Of a stretch of DNA of 64,000 nt, positions 54,136 to 64,000 are shown in pieces; position 1 is the stretch's first letter; the number at the start of each line of letters is the position of its first letter. Origin of the DNA: Variovorax paradoxus (GTDB taxonomy: Bacteria; Pseudomonadota; Gammaproteobacteria; Burkholderiales; Burkholderiaceae_C); contig NZ_CP102931.1 of the NCBI RefSeq assembly GCF_024734665.1, positions 2,044,001-2,108,000 of the forward strand, given 5' to 3'. The notes below the pieces were generated by a model that saw nothing but the letters and a program-made list of their open reading frames with translations, was not told the DNA's origin and did no database searches. The position numbers and the translations under genes were made by a program.

Positions 54136-56133
54136 ATGGCGACTCCCCCCAAGACTCCCCCCAATTCACCGTCCGCGTCCTCCGGCTACTCGGAAGGCTC
54201 CATCCGCGTGCTCAAGGGCCTCGAGCCCGTCAAGCAGCGCCCGGGCATGTACACCCGCACCGACAACCCGCTGCACATCATCCAGGAAGTGCTCGACAAC
54301 GCCGCCGACGAGGCGCTCGCGGGCTACGGCAAGAAGATCAAGGTCACGCTGCATACCGACAGCTCCGTCAGCGTCGAAGACGACGGCCGGGGCATTCCCT
54401 TCGGCCTGCATCCTGAAGAAAAGGCCCCCGTGATCGAGCTCGTGTACACCCGGCTGCACGCGGGCGGCAAGTTCGACAAGGGCTCGGGCGGCGCCTACAG
54501 CTTCTCGGGCGGCCTGCACGGCGTGGGCGTGTCGGTGACCAATGCGCTGTCGAAGCGGCTCGAAGTCACTTCGCATCGAGAAGGTTCGGCCGCCAAGCTG
54601 GCCTTCAGTGCCGGCGATGTGATCGAGGCGCTCGAAATCCGCAAGCTCGAAGCCGGCGAGCGCAAGCAGGGCACCACCGTGCGCGCCTGGCCCGACGCCA
54701 AGTACTTCGAAACCGCCGTGCTGCCCATGGGCGAACTCACGCACCTGCTGCGCAGCAAGGCCGTGCTGATGCCCGGCGTGAGCGTCACGCTCACGAACGA
54801 GAAGACCAAGGAAACGCAGCAGTGGCTCTACAAGGGCGGCCTGAGCGACTACCTGATGCAGACGCTCAACGGCGACCCCGTCATTCCGCTGTTCGAAGGC
54901 AGCGGCCATGCCGACAAGAACGCCGACAACTTCGCCGAAGGCGAGGGCGCCGACTGGTGCGTGGCCTTCACCGAAGACGGCCAGCCGGTGCGCGAGAGCT
55001 ACGTCAACCTGATTCCCACCAGCGCCGGCGGCACACACGAAAGCGGCCTGCGCGACGGCCTCTTCACCGCGGTGAAAGGCTTCATCGAATTGCATTCGCT
55101 GTTGCCCAAGGGCGTGAAGCTGCTGCCCGAAGACGTGTTCGCACGCGCTTCGTACGTGCTGAGCGCCAAGGTGCTCGATCCGCAGTTCCAGGGCCAGATC
55201 AAGGAACGCCTGAACTCGCGCGATGCCGTGCGCCTGGTGTCGAGCTTCGTGCGCCCCGCGCTGGAGCTGTGGCTCAACCAGCACGTCGACTACGGCAAGA
55301 AGCTCGCCGAACTGGCCATCAAGGCCGCGCAGACGCGCCAGCGCGCCGGCCAGAAGGTCGAGAAGCGCAAGGGCTCCGGCGTGGCCGTGCTGCCCGGCAA
55401 GCTGACCGACTGCGAGAGCAAGGACATCAGCCACAACGAAGTGTTCCTGGTCGAGGGCGATTCCGCCGGCGGCAGCGCCAAGATGGGCCGCGACAAGGAA
55501 AGCCAGGCCATCCTGCCGTTGCGCGGCAAGGTGCTCAACACCTGGGAAGTGGAGCGCGACCGGCTGTTTGCCAACACCGAAATCCACGACATCTCGGTCG
55601 CCGTCGGCGTCGACCCGCACGGCCCCAACGACACGCCCGACATGAGCGGCCTGCGCTACGGCAAGGTCTGCATCCTGAGCGATGCCGACGTGGACGGCTC
55701 GCACATCCAGGTGCTGCTGCTCACGCTGTTCTTCAGGCACTTTCCGAAGCTCATCGAAGCCGGCCACGTATATGTCGCAAAGCCGCCATTGTTCCGGGTC
55801 GATGCGCCTGCGCGCGGCAAGAAGCCGGCCTCCAAGGTCTATGCGCTGGACGAGGGCGAACTGACCGCCACGCTCGACAAATTGCGTAAAGATGGCGTGC
55901 GCGAAGGCGCCTGGAGCATCAGCCGCTTCAAGGGCCTGGGCGAAATGAGCGCGGAACAATTGTGGGAAACCACGCTCAATCCAGACACCCGGCGCCTGAT
56001 GCAGGTCCAATTGGGCCGGTTCGACTTCACGTCCACCCAGGGCGAAATCACCAAGCTCATGGGCAAGGGCGAAGCGGCAGCCCGGCGCGAACTCATGGAG
56101 TTGCGCGCCGACGATGTCGACATCGATGTTTGA
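54136..56133 (+). CDS. parE: DNA topoisomerase IV subunit B
   Basis: ATPase subunit of topoisomerase IV, which separates daughter chromosomes. 665 residues. GHKL ATPase domain (EVLDNAADEALAGYG; EDDGRGIPFGLHPEE; GGLHGVGVSVTNALS), transducer domain, then TOPRIM with EGDSAGGSAKMGRDKESQAILPLRGK and LSDADVDGSHI. The length and the lack of the gyrase-specific insert favour ParE over GyrB. Its partner parC is at 58248, with two genes between. Confidence 0.95.
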   Translation: MATPPKTPPNSPSASSGYSEGSIRVLKGLEPVKQRPGMYTRTDNPLHIIQEVLDNAADEALAGYGKKIKVTLHTDSSVSVEDDGRGIPFGLHPEEKAPVIELVYTRLHAGGKFDKGSGGAYSFSGGLHGVGVSVTNALSKRLEVTSHREGSAAKLAFSAGDVIEALEIRKLEAGERKQGTTVRAWPDAKYFETAVLPMGELTHLLRSKAVLMPGVSVTLTNEKTKETQQWLYKGGLSDYLMQTLNGDPVIPLFEGSGHADKNADNFAEGEGADWCVAFTEDGQPVRESYVNLIPTSAGGTHESGLRDGLFTAVKGFIELHSLLPKGVKLLPEDVFARASYVLSAKVLDPQFQGQIKERLNSRDAVRLVSSFVRPALELWLNQHVDYGKKLAELAIKAAQTRQRAGQKVEKRKGSGVAVLPGKLTDCESKDISHNEVFLVEGDSAGGSAKMGRDKESQAILPLRGKVLNTWEVERDRLFANTEIHDISVAVGVDPHGPNDTPDMSGLRYGKVCILSDADVDGSHIQVLLLTLFFRHFPKLIEAGHVYVAKPPLFRVDAPARGKKPASKVYALDEGELTATLDKLRKDGVREGAWSISRFKGLGEMSAEQLWETTLNPDTRRLMQVQLGRFDFTSTQGEITKLMGKGEAAARRELMELRADDVDIDV

Positions 56134-56147
56134 TTCCTCCACCACGC

Positions 56148-57056
56148 ATGTCAGTTTTCAAGCGCTTGTTGCTATTGGCCTTCCTGCTGTGTACGCAGCA
56201 GGGGCTGGCGCACGCCGCTGACATCTACGGCTACATTGACAGCAAGGGCATCGCGCACTTCGCTTCCGAAAAAATCGACGAGCGCTACCAGATCTTCTTT
56301 CGCGGCGGCCAGAGCTTCGACACGGCGCAAGGCATTTCTCCGCTGGGCCGTGGTGGCCGAAAGCTCGACGGAAAGGTGTCGCCTGCCTCGCAGAGCCTGC
56401 TCGCCATGTTCGAGGCATCGCCCGGCTACAAGACCGCCAAGACGGCGCTGCGCGACGCGTCGAACAAGCATTCGATCGACTACGAACTGCTGCAGGCGCT
56501 CATCGCGACCGAGTCGGGCTTCGACGCGCAGGCCGTCTCGCCCAAGGGCGCCATGGGCCTTATGCAGCTGATGCCCGCTACGGCGCAGCGCTACGGCGTG
56601 TCGGCGGACAAGCGCAACACCATCGAGAAAAAGCTGTTCGACCCGCGCATCAACATCGCCGCCGGCTCGCGCTACCTCGGCGACCTGATCGCGATGTTCC
56701 CGGGCCAGATCGAGCTGGCGCTGGCCGCCTACAACGCGGGCGAGGGCGCGGTGCAGCGCGCGGGCAACAAGATCCCGAACTACAAGGAAACGCAGAACTA
56801 CGTGCAGACCGTGCTGCAGCTGTATGCGTACCTGAAGCCGTCCGTGGCAACGGGCGGTAGTGGCGGTGGTGCCGGGCGTGGTGGCAAGACGCCGGGCCGC
56901 ATCCGCATGGAGCTGACGGTGCCGCAGGGCGGGGCCATCGGCCGCGGCAACATGCCATCCGACGCGCCGCGCAACATGCCGACCATGCCAGACATTCCCG
57001 AACCTTCGGCGGTGCCGACCGGCGCGGCCGATGTGCCCGGCGCACCGCTGTCCTGA
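56148..57056 (+). CDS. Lytic transglycosylase (SLT domain)
   Basis: 302 residues, exported (signal peptide to LAHAAD, about 24). A short DUF4124-like N-terminal strand (DIYGYIDSKGIAHFASEKID) precedes the SLT catalytic domain: catalytic Glu in LIATESGFDAQAVSPKGAMGLMQLMPATA, then AAGSRYLGDLIAMFPGQIELALAAYNAGEGAV. The C-terminal tail is Gly/Pro-rich. Cleaves peptidoglycan strands in the periplasm. 14 bases after parE. Confidence 0.93.
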   Translation: MSVFKRLLLLAFLLCTQQGLAHAADIYGYIDSKGIAHFASEKIDERYQIFFRGGQSFDTAQGISPLGRGGRKLDGKVSPASQSLLAMFEASPGYKTAKTALRDASNKHSIDYELLQALIATESGFDAQAVSPKGAMGLMQLMPATAQRYGVSADKRNTIEKKLFDPRINIAAGSRYLGDLIAMFPGQIELALAAYNAGEGAVQRAGNKIPNYKETQNYVQTVLQLYAYLKPSVATGGSGGGAGRGGKTPGRIRMELTVPQGGAIGRGNMPSDAPRNMPTMPDIPEPSAVPTGAADVPGAPLS

Positions 57057-57070
57057 TGAAGGAGCCCGCC

Positions 57071-58192
57071 ATGCACCGTCGAAGCTTCGTCCTCGCGACT
57101 GCTGCCAGTGTGATGGCAGGCACCGTGCGTGCACAGCATCCGGCCACGCACGACACGCTGCCCGCAGTGCCTTCGTCGGCCGAACCGTATGCCAAGCTGC
57201 AGGGCGGCGTGCCGCACCACATGACGCCCAACCAGGAGGCGCAGCGCTTCACCGAGAGCACCGCGCCGCCCGGCCCGCAAGGCCGCTGGGAGCCGCGCGC
57301 GGCCTTGCCGATCCCGCGCAGCGAGATGGCCTGGGCCACCGCCGCGATGGGGCGCATGCATGTGGTCGGCGGCTACGGCGAAGGCAAGGTCAACCGTGAC
57401 TACCACCACATCTACGACCCGAAGGCCGACCGCTGGCTCGACGGCGCCCCTCTGCCGCGCGGTGCAAACCATGTTGCGGTGACGGCCGAGGGCGGCCGCG
57501 TCTATGCGCTTGGCGGCTTCGTCGAGCAGAACCGCCGCTCCGACACGAACGCCTACGTATACGACATCGCCGCCAACCGCTGGACCACCATCGCGCCGCT
57601 GCCGCGACCGCGCGGCGCTGCGGCCGCGGTAATGCTCGACGGCGCGCTGCACCTGATCGGCGGAGCGTCGGAGCCTGCTGCCGAGCGCGCGAGCGTCAGC
57701 TGGCACGAGGTGTACGACCCCAAGGCCGATCGCTGGTCCACCGCCAAGCCGCTGCCCGGCGCGCGCGACCACGTCGGCTGCGTGTCGAACGGCGGCCAGA
57801 TCCACGTGATCGGCGGGCGCTTCAACACCTTCGAATACAACACCGACCTGCACCACGTCTACCTGCCCGCGCGCGACACCTGGGAGCTGCGTTCGCCGCT
57901 GCCCACCGCGCGCTCGGGCCATGGCCTCGTGGTGTATCGCGGCCGCTTCTTCGCCATGGGCGGGGAGGGCGGCATCCTCGTCAGCGGCGTGCCGCGCCAG
58001 GCCAAGGTCTTCGGCCAGATGGAAAGCTACAACCCCGTGGACGACACTTGGCAACGCCACGCGCCCATGACCACGCCGCGCCACGCCGTGGGCGCGGCCG
58101 TCATCGGCGACTGGATCTACGTCGCGGGCGGCGGCGCGGTACTCGGCGGCGCCGTGCAGTCCGCGGTGCACGAGGCATTCACACTGGGCTGA
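57071..58192 (+). CDS. Exported Kelch-repeat protein
   Basis: 373 residues. The N terminus [17 protein letters not shown] carries a twin-arginine motif, so export as a folded protein through Tat is likely. About five Kelch blades follow ([53 protein letters not shown]), forming a beta-propeller. AAGGAG 6 bases before 57071 favours this ATG over one at 57056, which would contain that site. Function unknown; related to galactose-oxidase-like central domains but no copper motif is clear. Confidence 0.88.
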   Translation: MHRRSFVLATAASVMAGTVRAQHPATHDTLPAVPSSAEPYAKLQGGVPHHMTPNQEAQRFTESTAPPGPQGRWEPRAALPIPRSEMAWATAAMGRMHVVGGYGEGKVNRDYHHIYDPKADRWLDGAPLPRGANHVAVTAEGGRVYALGGFVEQNRRSDTNAYVYDIAANRWTTIAPLPRPRGAAAAVMLDGALHLIGGASEPAAERASVSWHEVYDPKADRWSTAKPLPGARDHVGCVSNGGQIHVIGGRFNTFEYNTDLHHVYLPARDTWELRSPLPTARSGHGLVVYRGRFFAMGGEGGILVSGVPRQAKVFGQMESYNPVDDTWQRHAPMTTPRHAVGAAVIGDWIYVAGGGAVLGGAVQSAVHEAFTLG

Positions 58193-58247
58193 TCGCGACG
58201 ACCCTCGCGCACGGCCTGCAGCAACTGTTTTTCTCACCTTCTCTTTC

Positions 58248-60656
58248 ATGGATTCCCAACCTCCGCTCGATCTCCAGGGTCCTACCGACGGCGACACGAC
58301 CCTGACCCTCGCCGACTACGCCCAGACCGCCTACCTCGAATACGCGCTCAGCGTGGTCAAGGGCCGCGCGCTGCCCGATGTGTCCGACGGCCAGAAGCCG
58401 GTGCAGCGCCGCATCCTGTACTCGATGTCGCGCATGGGCCTGGGCTTTGGCGGCGCCAACGGCACCGTGGGCGCCAAGCCCGTGAAGAGCGCGCGCGTGG
58501 TCGGCGACGTGCTCGGCCGCTTCCATCCGCACAGCGACCAGGCCGCGTACGACGCGCTGGTGCGCATGGCACAAGATTTTTCGCAGCGCTACCCGCTGGT
58601 CGACGGCCAGGGCAACTTCGGCAGCCGCGACGGCGACGGCGCCGCGGCCATGCGATACACCGAAGCGCGCCTGGCGCGCATCACCAGCTTGCTGCTCGAC
58701 GAGATCGACGAAGGCACGGTCGACTTCATTCCCAACTACGACGGCAGCACCGAAGAACCGCGCCTGCTGCCCGCGCGGCTGCCGTTCACGCTGCTCAACG
58801 GCGCGAGCGGCATTGCCGTGGGCCTGGCCACCGAAATTCCGAGCCACAACCTGCGCGAGATCGCCGACGCCTGCGTGGCGCTGATCAAGTCGAACGGCAA
58901 GCTCAGCGAAGAAGAACTCTTCGCCATCGTGCCCGGCCCCGACTACCCGGGTGGCGCGCAGATCATCAGCAGCGCGAGCGATATCGCCGACGCCTATCGC
59001 ACCGGCCGCGGCTCGCTCAAGGTGCGCGCGCGCTGGAAGATCGAGGACCTGGCGCGCGGGCAATGGCAACTCGTGGTCAACGAACTGCCGCCGGGCGTCA
59101 GTACGCAGAAGGTGCTCGAGGAAATCGAGGAAATCACCAACCCGAAGGTCAAGACCGGCAAGAAAGCGCTGAGCGCCGAGCAGACCCAGCTGAAAGCCGC
59201 GATGCTGTCGGTGCTCGACGTGGTGCGCGACGAGTCCAGCAAGGACGCCGCCGTGCGCCTGGTGTTCGAGCCCAAGACCTCGCGCATCAGCCAGGACGAG
59301 TTCATCACCACGCTGCTCGCGCAGACCTCGCTCGAAACCTCGTCGCCCATCAACCTCACGATGGTCGGCATCGACGGCAAGCCCACGCAGAAGTCGCTGC
59401 GCCAGATGCTCAACGAGTGGATCGCGTTTCGCGAGATCACCGTCGAGAAGCGTTCGCGGTTCCGGCTCAGCAAGGTGATGGACCGCATCCACATCCTCGA
59501 AGGCCGGCAGCTGGTGCTGCTGAACATCGACGAGGTGATCGCGATCATCCGCGCGGCGGAAGACCCGAAGGCGGCGCTCATCGCGCGTTTCAACCTCAGC
59601 GAACGCCAGGCCGAGGACATTCTTGAAATTCGCCTGCGCCAACTTGCGCGGCTCGAGGCCATCAAGATCGAGCAGGAGCTGTCAGGCCTGCGCGACGAGC
59701 AGAAGAAGCTCGAAGACATCCTCGGCAGCCCGACTGCGCTGCGCCGCCTGCTGGTGAAAGAAATCGAGTTCGACGCCAAGACTTTCGAAGACGCGCGCCG
59801 CACGCTCATCCAGGCCGAGAAGCGTGCCGTGGCCGAAGTGAAGGTGGTCGACGAGCCCGTCACCGTCATCGTGTCGCAGAAGGGCTGGGTCCGTGCGCAG
59901 AAGGGCTGGGCGAGCGAGAAGGCCGCGGGCAACGGTGCGAACGGAGAAAAGGGCGCACCGCCCGAATACAGCTTCAAGTCGGGCGACTCGCTCTACGGCG
60001 CCTTCGAGTGCCGCAGCGTCGACACGCTGCTGGTCTTCGGCAGCGCCAAGGACAAGAGCGTGCGCGTCTACACCGTGCCCGTGGCATCGCTGCCCGGCGC
60101 GCGCGGTGACGGTCAGCCCGTCACCACGCTCATCGAGCTCGATGCCGGCACGCACGTTACGCATTTCTTCGCGGGCCCGGTGGGCGCCAGCGTGCTGCTG
60201 GCCAACACCGGCGGCTACGGCTTCATCGCCACGGTCGAGAACATGATGTCGCGCCAGCGCGGCGGCAAGGCCTTCATCGACGTGGGCGAGGGCGAGCAGC
60301 TGTGCCGTCCGTCGCTGGTGGGCGGCGCGAGCGGCGCCGAGCCGATGCTCCTGGCCACGCATGTGGCCTGCGCCTCGACCGGTGGCCGCATCCTCACCTT
60401 CGACATCACCGAGCTCAAGAGCCTGCCGAAGGGCGGCCGGGGTCTCACGCTGATCGACCTCGAGCCCAAGGACACCCTGGCCGGAGCCGCTGCCTACACG
60501 CGCAGCGTGAAGATCGAAGGCATCGGTCGCGGTGCCAAGGAGCGCGAAGAAACGCTGGAAATCCGCACGCTCAACAATGCGCGCGGCAGCCGCGCGCGCA
60601 AGGGCAAGGCGGCCGACCTGGGCTTCAAGCCGACGAGCATCGTGCGGGTGCTGTGA
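58248..60656 (+). CDS. parC: DNA topoisomerase IV subunit A
   Basis: DNA-cleaving subunit of topoisomerase IV, 802 residues. Begins with [29 protein letters not shown]; the quinolone-region [51 protein letters not shown] holds the active-site Tyr (about 137). The C-terminal propeller is degenerate, lacking a GyrA box. It ends in an Arg/Lys-rich piece. Its TGA overlaps the ATG of the next small gene. Confidence 0.95.
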   Translation: MDSQPPLDLQGPTDGDTTLTLADYAQTAYLEYALSVVKGRALPDVSDGQKPVQRRILYSMSRMGLGFGGANGTVGAKPVKSARVVGDVLGRFHPHSDQAAYDALVRMAQDFSQRYPLVDGQGNFGSRDGDGAAAMRYTEARLARITSLLLDEIDEGTVDFIPNYDGSTEEPRLLPARLPFTLLNGASGIAVGLATEIPSHNLREIADACVALIKSNGKLSEEELFAIVPGPDYPGGAQIISSASDIADAYRTGRGSLKVRARWKIEDLARGQWQLVVNELPPGVSTQKVLEEIEEITNPKVKTGKKALSAEQTQLKAAMLSVLDVVRDESSKDAAVRLVFEPKTSRISQDEFITTLLAQTSLETSSPINLTMVGIDGKPTQKSLRQMLNEWIAFREITVEKRSRFRLSKVMDRIHILEGRQLVLLNIDEVIAIIRAAEDPKAALIARFNLSERQAEDILEIRLRQLARLEAIKIEQELSGLRDEQKKLEDILGSPTALRRLLVKEIEFDAKTFEDARRTLIQAEKRAVAEVKVVDEPVTVIVSQKGWVRAQKGWASEKAAGNGANGEKGAPPEYSFKSGDSLYGAFECRSVDTLLVFGSAKDKSVRVYTVPVASLPGARGDGQPVTTLIELDAGTHVTHFFAGPVGASVLLANTGGYGFIATVENMMSRQRGGKAFIDVGEGEQLCRPSLVGGASGAEPMLLATHVACASTGGRILTFDITELKSLPKGGRGLTLIDLEPKDTLAGAAAYTRSVKIEGIGRGAKEREETLEIRTLNNARGSRARKGKAADLGFKPTSIVRVL

Positions 60657-60847
60657 TGGGCGGCATCGACATCAGCGTCATCGGGATCTTCATTGCCGTG
60701 GTCACGGGCCTCGGCAGCTACGTGCTGGGCCGCCGCATGCGCGAGAAGCGGGCGGCGAAGAAGCGCGAGAAGAACCGCATTGCGTCGCAGGCGAGCGAGA
60801 CGCGGCAGGTGCGGCGCGCGCGCGAGCGCAAGGAGCGCGGCGAATAA
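60656..60847 (+). CDS. Small membrane protein, 63 residues
   Basis: One N-terminal helix (DISVIGIFIAVVTGLGSYVLG, 4-24) followed by a very basic, probably cytoplasmic tail (RRMREKRAAKKREKNR, RRARERKERGE). The ATG shares one base with the parC stop. No family recognised; strong charge suggests binding to nucleic acid or lipid, but this is inference. Confidence 0.7.
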   Translation: MGGIDISVIGIFIAVVTGLGSYVLGRRMREKRAAKKREKNRIASQASETRQVRRARERKERGE

Positions 60848-60894
60848 ACACGGCCGCTTGCGCCTGGAGTCGAACAGCAGGAGGAGGGAGCGTT

Positions 60895-61416
60895 ATGGCA
60901 GTAGCAGAGGGATTGCTCGGTTGCGTTCGCTATATCGCGTTCGCAGGCGCAGCGGCTGTGTTGTCGGGGTGTGCGAGCGTCGAATACAAGGACGCGACGG
61001 GCGACAGGACTGCAAGGCTGCGTGTTGTCCAGAATGCGTCGGCCCGGGTGGTCTCTTACTCCTTCGCGGTGCGCGAGAGTTGCCGCAGGGAGGGCCCCAA
61101 GGGCGGTGTGCTCTTCAACGAGCGATCGGAGTCCAGGAGGGTAGGCATGGCGCCCCGTCTGAGTACCGACTTCATGAGCTCTGAGCGGATCATTCCGGCG
61201 GACGTTGAAGTGGTGCTGCTGGCTGGCGGCAGCACCGTGTGGTCGAATTGCGTGGGAACCCTTCGCTTCGTCCCTCGCAGCGGCGAACAGTACGAAGCGA
61301 TTTTTCTCTGGCCTGCATCGGCGCCTCGCTGCACCATTCAGCTGCGCAGGATTGTTCTGGCCGGAAACGGCGAGGTTTCACGTATCGAGGAGCCCAGCGC
61401 CTCGCGTTGCGACTAG
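60895..61416 (+). CDS. Lipoprotein of unknown function
   Basis: 173 residues. Lipobox VLSGC near residue 26; then ASVEYKDATGDRTARLRVV and an Ig-like beta-rich domain with Cys residues (ESCRREGP, WSNCVGTLRF, APRCTIQLRR). GGAGGAGGGAG lies 5-15 bases before the ATG, a very strong ribosome-binding site. No family recognised. Overlaps the opposed metallo-hydrolase gene by 4 bases. Confidence 0.8.
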   Translation: MAVAEGLLGCVRYIAFAGAAAVLSGCASVEYKDATGDRTARLRVVQNASARVVSYSFAVRESCRREGPKGGVLFNERSESRRVGMAPRLSTDFMSSERIIPADVEVVLLAGGSTVWSNCVGTLRFVPRSGEQYEAIFLWPASAPRCTIQLRRIVLAGNGEVSRIEEPSASRCD

Positions 61417-62534
61417 CGCAACCCTTGCCACCACCGCGTATTCGTGCGCGCCTGCCCCACCGTCACCACTTCGCCGATCACCGGCGTCGCCAGCTCGATC
61501 TTCTTCGCCTCCGTCAGGTCAGCGATGCGGTCCAGCGGGTCATGCCAGGTGTGGAAGGCAAGGTCGAAGGTGCTGTTGTGCACCGAGAAGAATACCTTGC
61601 CGCGCAGGTCTTCGAATGCCTGCACGCTCTGCTCGGGCGTCATGTGCACGGCGGGCCACATGGTGTCGTAGGCGCCGTTTTCCATCAGCGCGATGTCGAA
61701 GCCGCCGAAGCGCTCGCCGATCTGCTTGAAGCCCGGGAAGTAGCCCGAGTCGCCGCTGTAGAAGAGGCGCTGGTCGCCGCTTTGCACCACCCATGAGGCC
61801 CACAGGGTGCGGTCGCGGTCGTTCAGCGTGCGGCCCGAGAAATGCTGTGCGGGTGTGGCGGTGAGCTTCACGCCGTCGTGCTCGCCGCCCTGCCACCAGT
61901 CGAGTTCGGTCACGCGCTCGGCCGGCACGCCCATCACTATCAGCCGCGCGCGCACGCCCAGCGGCACGAAGTAGCGCTGCACGCTCTTCGACAGGTATTC
62001 GATGGTCGCCACGTCGAGGTGGTCGTAGTGGTCGTGCGAGAGGATGACGCCTTCGATGGGCGGTAGCTGTTCGAGCGTGATTGGTGGCTGGTGAAAGCGC
62101 TTTGGCCCGGCCCACTGCACGGGTGACGCACGTTCGCTGAACACGGGGTCGATCAGCCAGTACTTGCCGCGCAGCTTCAGCAGATGTGACGAATGGCCGA
62201 GGCGCACCACGTGGTTGGCCTTGGTGTCGAGTGAATCGAGCGCGCTGCGGTCCAGCGCCTTCACCGGAATTGCATCGACCGGCACGGTGTCGACCTTGCT
62301 GCCCACGATGAAGCGCGACCAGATGCGCCATGCGCTGGCCTGCGCGGGCAGGTCGGGGTTGGCCATGTTGTGGAAGCCACCGTCCTTGAATTGCGGCGAG
62401 CTGTCGTAGCGCGTCTCGCCGCTGCCGGCGGCGCCGCAACCCGCAACAAGGGCACAGCCGGCAGCGGCCAGCACCGTGCCCCGGCGCAGCAGTTGGGGCA
62501 GGTAGGAGCCCTGGGAGCCCGAATCGTCAGCCAT
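61413..62534 (-). CDS. MBL-fold metallo-hydrolase lipoprotein (NAPE-PLD-like)
   Basis: 373 residues. Signal with LRRGTVL and lipobox LVAGC (Cys near 33), then an MBL domain: LGHSSHLLKLRGKYWLIDPVF, VILSHDHYDHLDVATIE (zinc ligands), TPAQHFSGRTLNDRDRTLWASWVV, YSGDSGYFPGF and SVHNSTFDLAFHTWHDPL. The pattern is that of the UlaG/NAPE-phospholipase D group. A phospholipid-related substrate in the envelope is plausible. Divergent from the hydrolase gene at 62755. Confidence 0.9.
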   Translation of the reverse strand: MADDSGSQGSYLPQLLRRGTVLAAAGCALVAGCGAAGSGETRYDSSPQFKDGGFHNMANPDLPAQASAWRIWSRFIVGSKVDTVPVDAIPVKALDRSALDSLDTKANHVVRLGHSSHLLKLRGKYWLIDPVFSERASPVQWAGPKRFHQPPITLEQLPPIEGVILSHDHYDHLDVATIEYLSKSVQRYFVPLGVRARLIVMGVPAERVTELDWWQGGEHDGVKLTATPAQHFSGRTLNDRDRTLWASWVVQSGDQRLFYSGDSGYFPGFKQIGERFGGFDIALMENGAYDTMWPAVHMTPEQSVQAFEDLRGKVFFSVHNSTFDLAFHTWHDPLDRIADLTEAKKIELATPVIGEVVTVGQARTNTRWWQGLR

Positions 62535-62623
62535 GAGAAAACCCTCTGGATCGTTGTTTGCAGGATGGCGCGAGAGTAGCCATGGCGGACGTTTCAATGG
62601 TTTCAGCGGCAGAAACATTCGGG

Positions 62624-62652
62624 GCGCAGGGATATATCGGTCTCCCCTGCGC
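62624..62652. repeat. 8-bp inverted repeat in a divergent intergenic region
   Basis: GCGCAGGG (62624-62631)/CCCTGCGC (62645-62652), 13-base loop, in the 220-base region between divergent hydrolase genes. It may be an operator or a leader structure. Nothing else clear in 62535-62754. Confidence 0.4.
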
Positions 62653-62754
62653 GAATGTCCCCCGGCCTTCCTATGCCATGAGCCGTATGGCGGGCCCCTG
62701 CCAGGTTCGGCACACTGGAAAGCTTCATCGACTTTCGACGAGGCGGCAGATTCC

Positions 62755-64000
62755 ATGAGCAGCAATCGCTATCCCATCATCTACGTGCGCGGCTATGCCA
62801 TGACCGAGTCCGAGCGGGACGAAACCGCGGCCGACCCGTTCTGCGGCTTCAACATCGGCTCCACGGTGTATCGCGCCACCGTCAAGAAGGAGGCGCCGGC
62901 GCAGAAGTTCGTTTTCGAATCGCCCATGGTGCGCCTGCTGGCCGACTTCCAGTACCAGAGCGTCTACCAGAACGGCCTGGACATCCTCGACCCCGACTGG
63001 AAGCCCTCGCCCGACGAGAACGGCCGGGACGTCGATGGCATCCCCTCGGCCTCGGTCATCATCTACCGCTACTACGACTCGGGCTCCGAACTGCTGGGCG
63101 ACGGCCAGGCCAAGGACGTCAAGGTGTACGCGCAGGGCCTGAGCCAGCTGATATTGCGCGTGCGCGAGCTCGTGGCGCTGCGCGAGGGGCCGGGCTACTC
63201 GCCCGCCGACTTCCGCTGCTACCTCGTCGCGCATTCCATGGGCGGCCTGGTGGTGCGTGCCTTCCTGCAGAACGCCGCACTCGGTGATGCGGCCGCGCGT
63301 GCCTGCGTCGACAAGGTGTTCACCTATGCCACGCCGCACAACGGCATCGACATGGGCGGCATCAACGTGCCGGCCTGGCTCACGGTGAACGAGATGAACA
63401 CCTTCAACCGCGAGAAGATGTCCGAGTTCCTGGCCACGCAGCCGATCAACGGCCGCATGGACTACCTGCCGGCCACGGCCTTTCCGGCCGAGCGCTTCTT
63501 CTGCATGGTCGGCACCAACCGCGGTGATTATGAAAGCGCCAAGGGCCTGTCGCGCATGTTCGCGGGCCACGGCAGCGACGGGCTCGTGCGCATCGAGAAC
63601 GCCTCGCTCTGGTCCACCGATGCCGCGGGCAAGACGCAGCCGGTGGCCACCGCCTTCACCTACCGGTCGCACTCCGGCTTCTTCGGCATCGTCAATTCGG
63701 AGGAGGCTTACCAGAACCTCACGCGCTTCCTGTTCGGTGACGTGCGGGTCGACCTGTGGTTCGACATAGACGGCGTCACGCTGCCGCCCGACCTGCCTGC
63801 CGGGGCCGACGTCGATGCGCTCTACCAGGTCGAACTGCTCGCCGCGCCGCGCGGCAAGCGCTGGTACCTGAGCCGGCGCGTGGCAGAAGAAGACTCGCCC
63901 GCCTGCCGCACACACAAGGAGCTGACCGACCCGGCCAAGGCCGATCGCCGATCGATCTACCTTTCGACCGTGTTCCTCGCCAACAAGGCCCGTGTGAAGC
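62755..64000 (+). CDS. Alpha/beta hydrolase, lipase-like (3' end outside window)
   Basis: At least 415 residues visible, starting MSSNRYPIIYVRGYAMTESE. The nucleophile elbow is LVAHSMGGLVVRAFLQN (GxSxG variant AHSMGG, Ser near 160), with VFTYATPHNGIDMGG following, as in triacylglycerol lipase/PGAP1-like proteins. Candidate catalytic His in TYRSHSGFFGI, near residue 305. No signal peptide; probably cytoplasmic or secreted by another route. The part after residue 325 may be a separate beta domain. Runs off the right edge. Confidence 0.85.
   Translation, partial: MSSNRYPIIYVRGYAMTESERDETAADPFCGFNIGSTVYRATVKKEAPAQKFVFESPMVRLLADFQYQSVYQNGLDILDPDWKPSPDENGRDVDGIPSASVIIYRYYDSGSELLGDGQAKDVKVYAQGLSQLILRVRELVALREGPGYSPADFRCYLVAHSMGGLVVRAFLQNAALGDAAARACVDKVFTYATPHNGIDMGGINVPAWLTVNEMNTFNREKMSEFLATQPINGRMDYLPATAFPAERFFCMVGTNRGDYESAKGLSRMFAGHGSDGLVRIENASLWSTDAAGKTQPVATAFTYRSHSGFFGIVNSEEAYQNLTRFLFGDVRVDLWFDIDGVTLPPDLPAGADVDALYQVELLAAPRGKRWYLSRRVAEEDSPACRTHKELTDPAKADRRSIYLSTVFLANKARVK

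Overview
The window is a chromosomal, GC-rich segment of a betaproteobacterium of the Comamonadaceae, most likely Variovorax or a close relative. The reasons are the gene content (hom-thrC-mob/moe/moa-clpB, pyrG-eno-ftsB, several orphan Bug-family binding proteins, ArfB, RoxA, BamC), the codon usage, and a palindromic GC-rich repeat in moaE that resembles dispersed repeats I recall from this family. Genus assignment is inference. I see no rRNA, tRNA, CRISPR array, insertion sequence or prophage. No gene-free stretch exceeds about 260 bases.

Layout. 1-912: a peroxiredoxin fragment and a small Mth938-domain protein, both on the minus strand. 1023-8135: a tightly packed plus-strand operon with alanine aminotransferase, a DUF1176 protein, homoserine dehydrogenase, threonine synthase, mobB, moeA and moaD. 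8122-10836: a DapA-family lyase and a Bug binding protein, both minus strand, flanking moaE (plus). 10977-15643: clpB behind a good heat-shock promoter, a small membrane protein, a beta-ketothiolase and arfB. 15612-27886: a mixed accessory stretch with a membrane protein, a DUF3299 lipoprotein, SulP transporter plus LysR regulator, DUF2501, an M20 peptidase, a second LysR regulator, an orphan ketosynthase/ACP pair, PAP2, a divergent AraC/MFS pair and a TSUP permease. 27963-34361: AEC permease, two more Bug proteins, xerD, and a TetR-controlled thiolase followed by a MaoC hydratase.

34367-37464 holds a coupled pentapeptide-repeat/ferritin-like pair, divergent from a gamma-carbonic anhydrase and hslO. 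43403 down to 37483 reads as one minus-strand operon: pyrG, DUF1330, eno, ftsB, pnuC, a NadR-like kinase and an exported protein. 43528-48954 holds coaBC, a membrane protein, dut, a glycine-zipper lipoprotein, an FKBP isomerase, a RoxA-type oxygenase and two small proteins. 52723 down to 49028 holds a small membrane protein, a methyltransferase, dapA, bamC and a metallo-hydrolase. From 54136 come parE, a lytic transglycosylase, a Kelch protein, parC, small proteins, an opposed metallo-hydrolase lipoprotein and a 3'-truncated alpha/beta hydrolase.

Most of the window is ordinary core metabolism. The most interesting signals are: (1) a palindromic repeat read in frame inside moaE; (2) two identical-format operators, CCTACC-N8-GGTAGA, on tetR and on the adjacent thiolase gene, the first overlying a promoter that predicts a leaderless mRNA; (3) two apparently inserted minus-strand genes breaking up the moaD-moaE-clpB order, with a terminator-like structure where operon read-through would end; (4) a 22-bp perfect hairpin between two permeases that share an unusual base composition; (5) a NadR-like kinase with a Cys-rich tail in the enolase operon; (6) an orphan KAS/ACP pair. 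I did not find a clearly new multi-gene defence or biosynthetic system.
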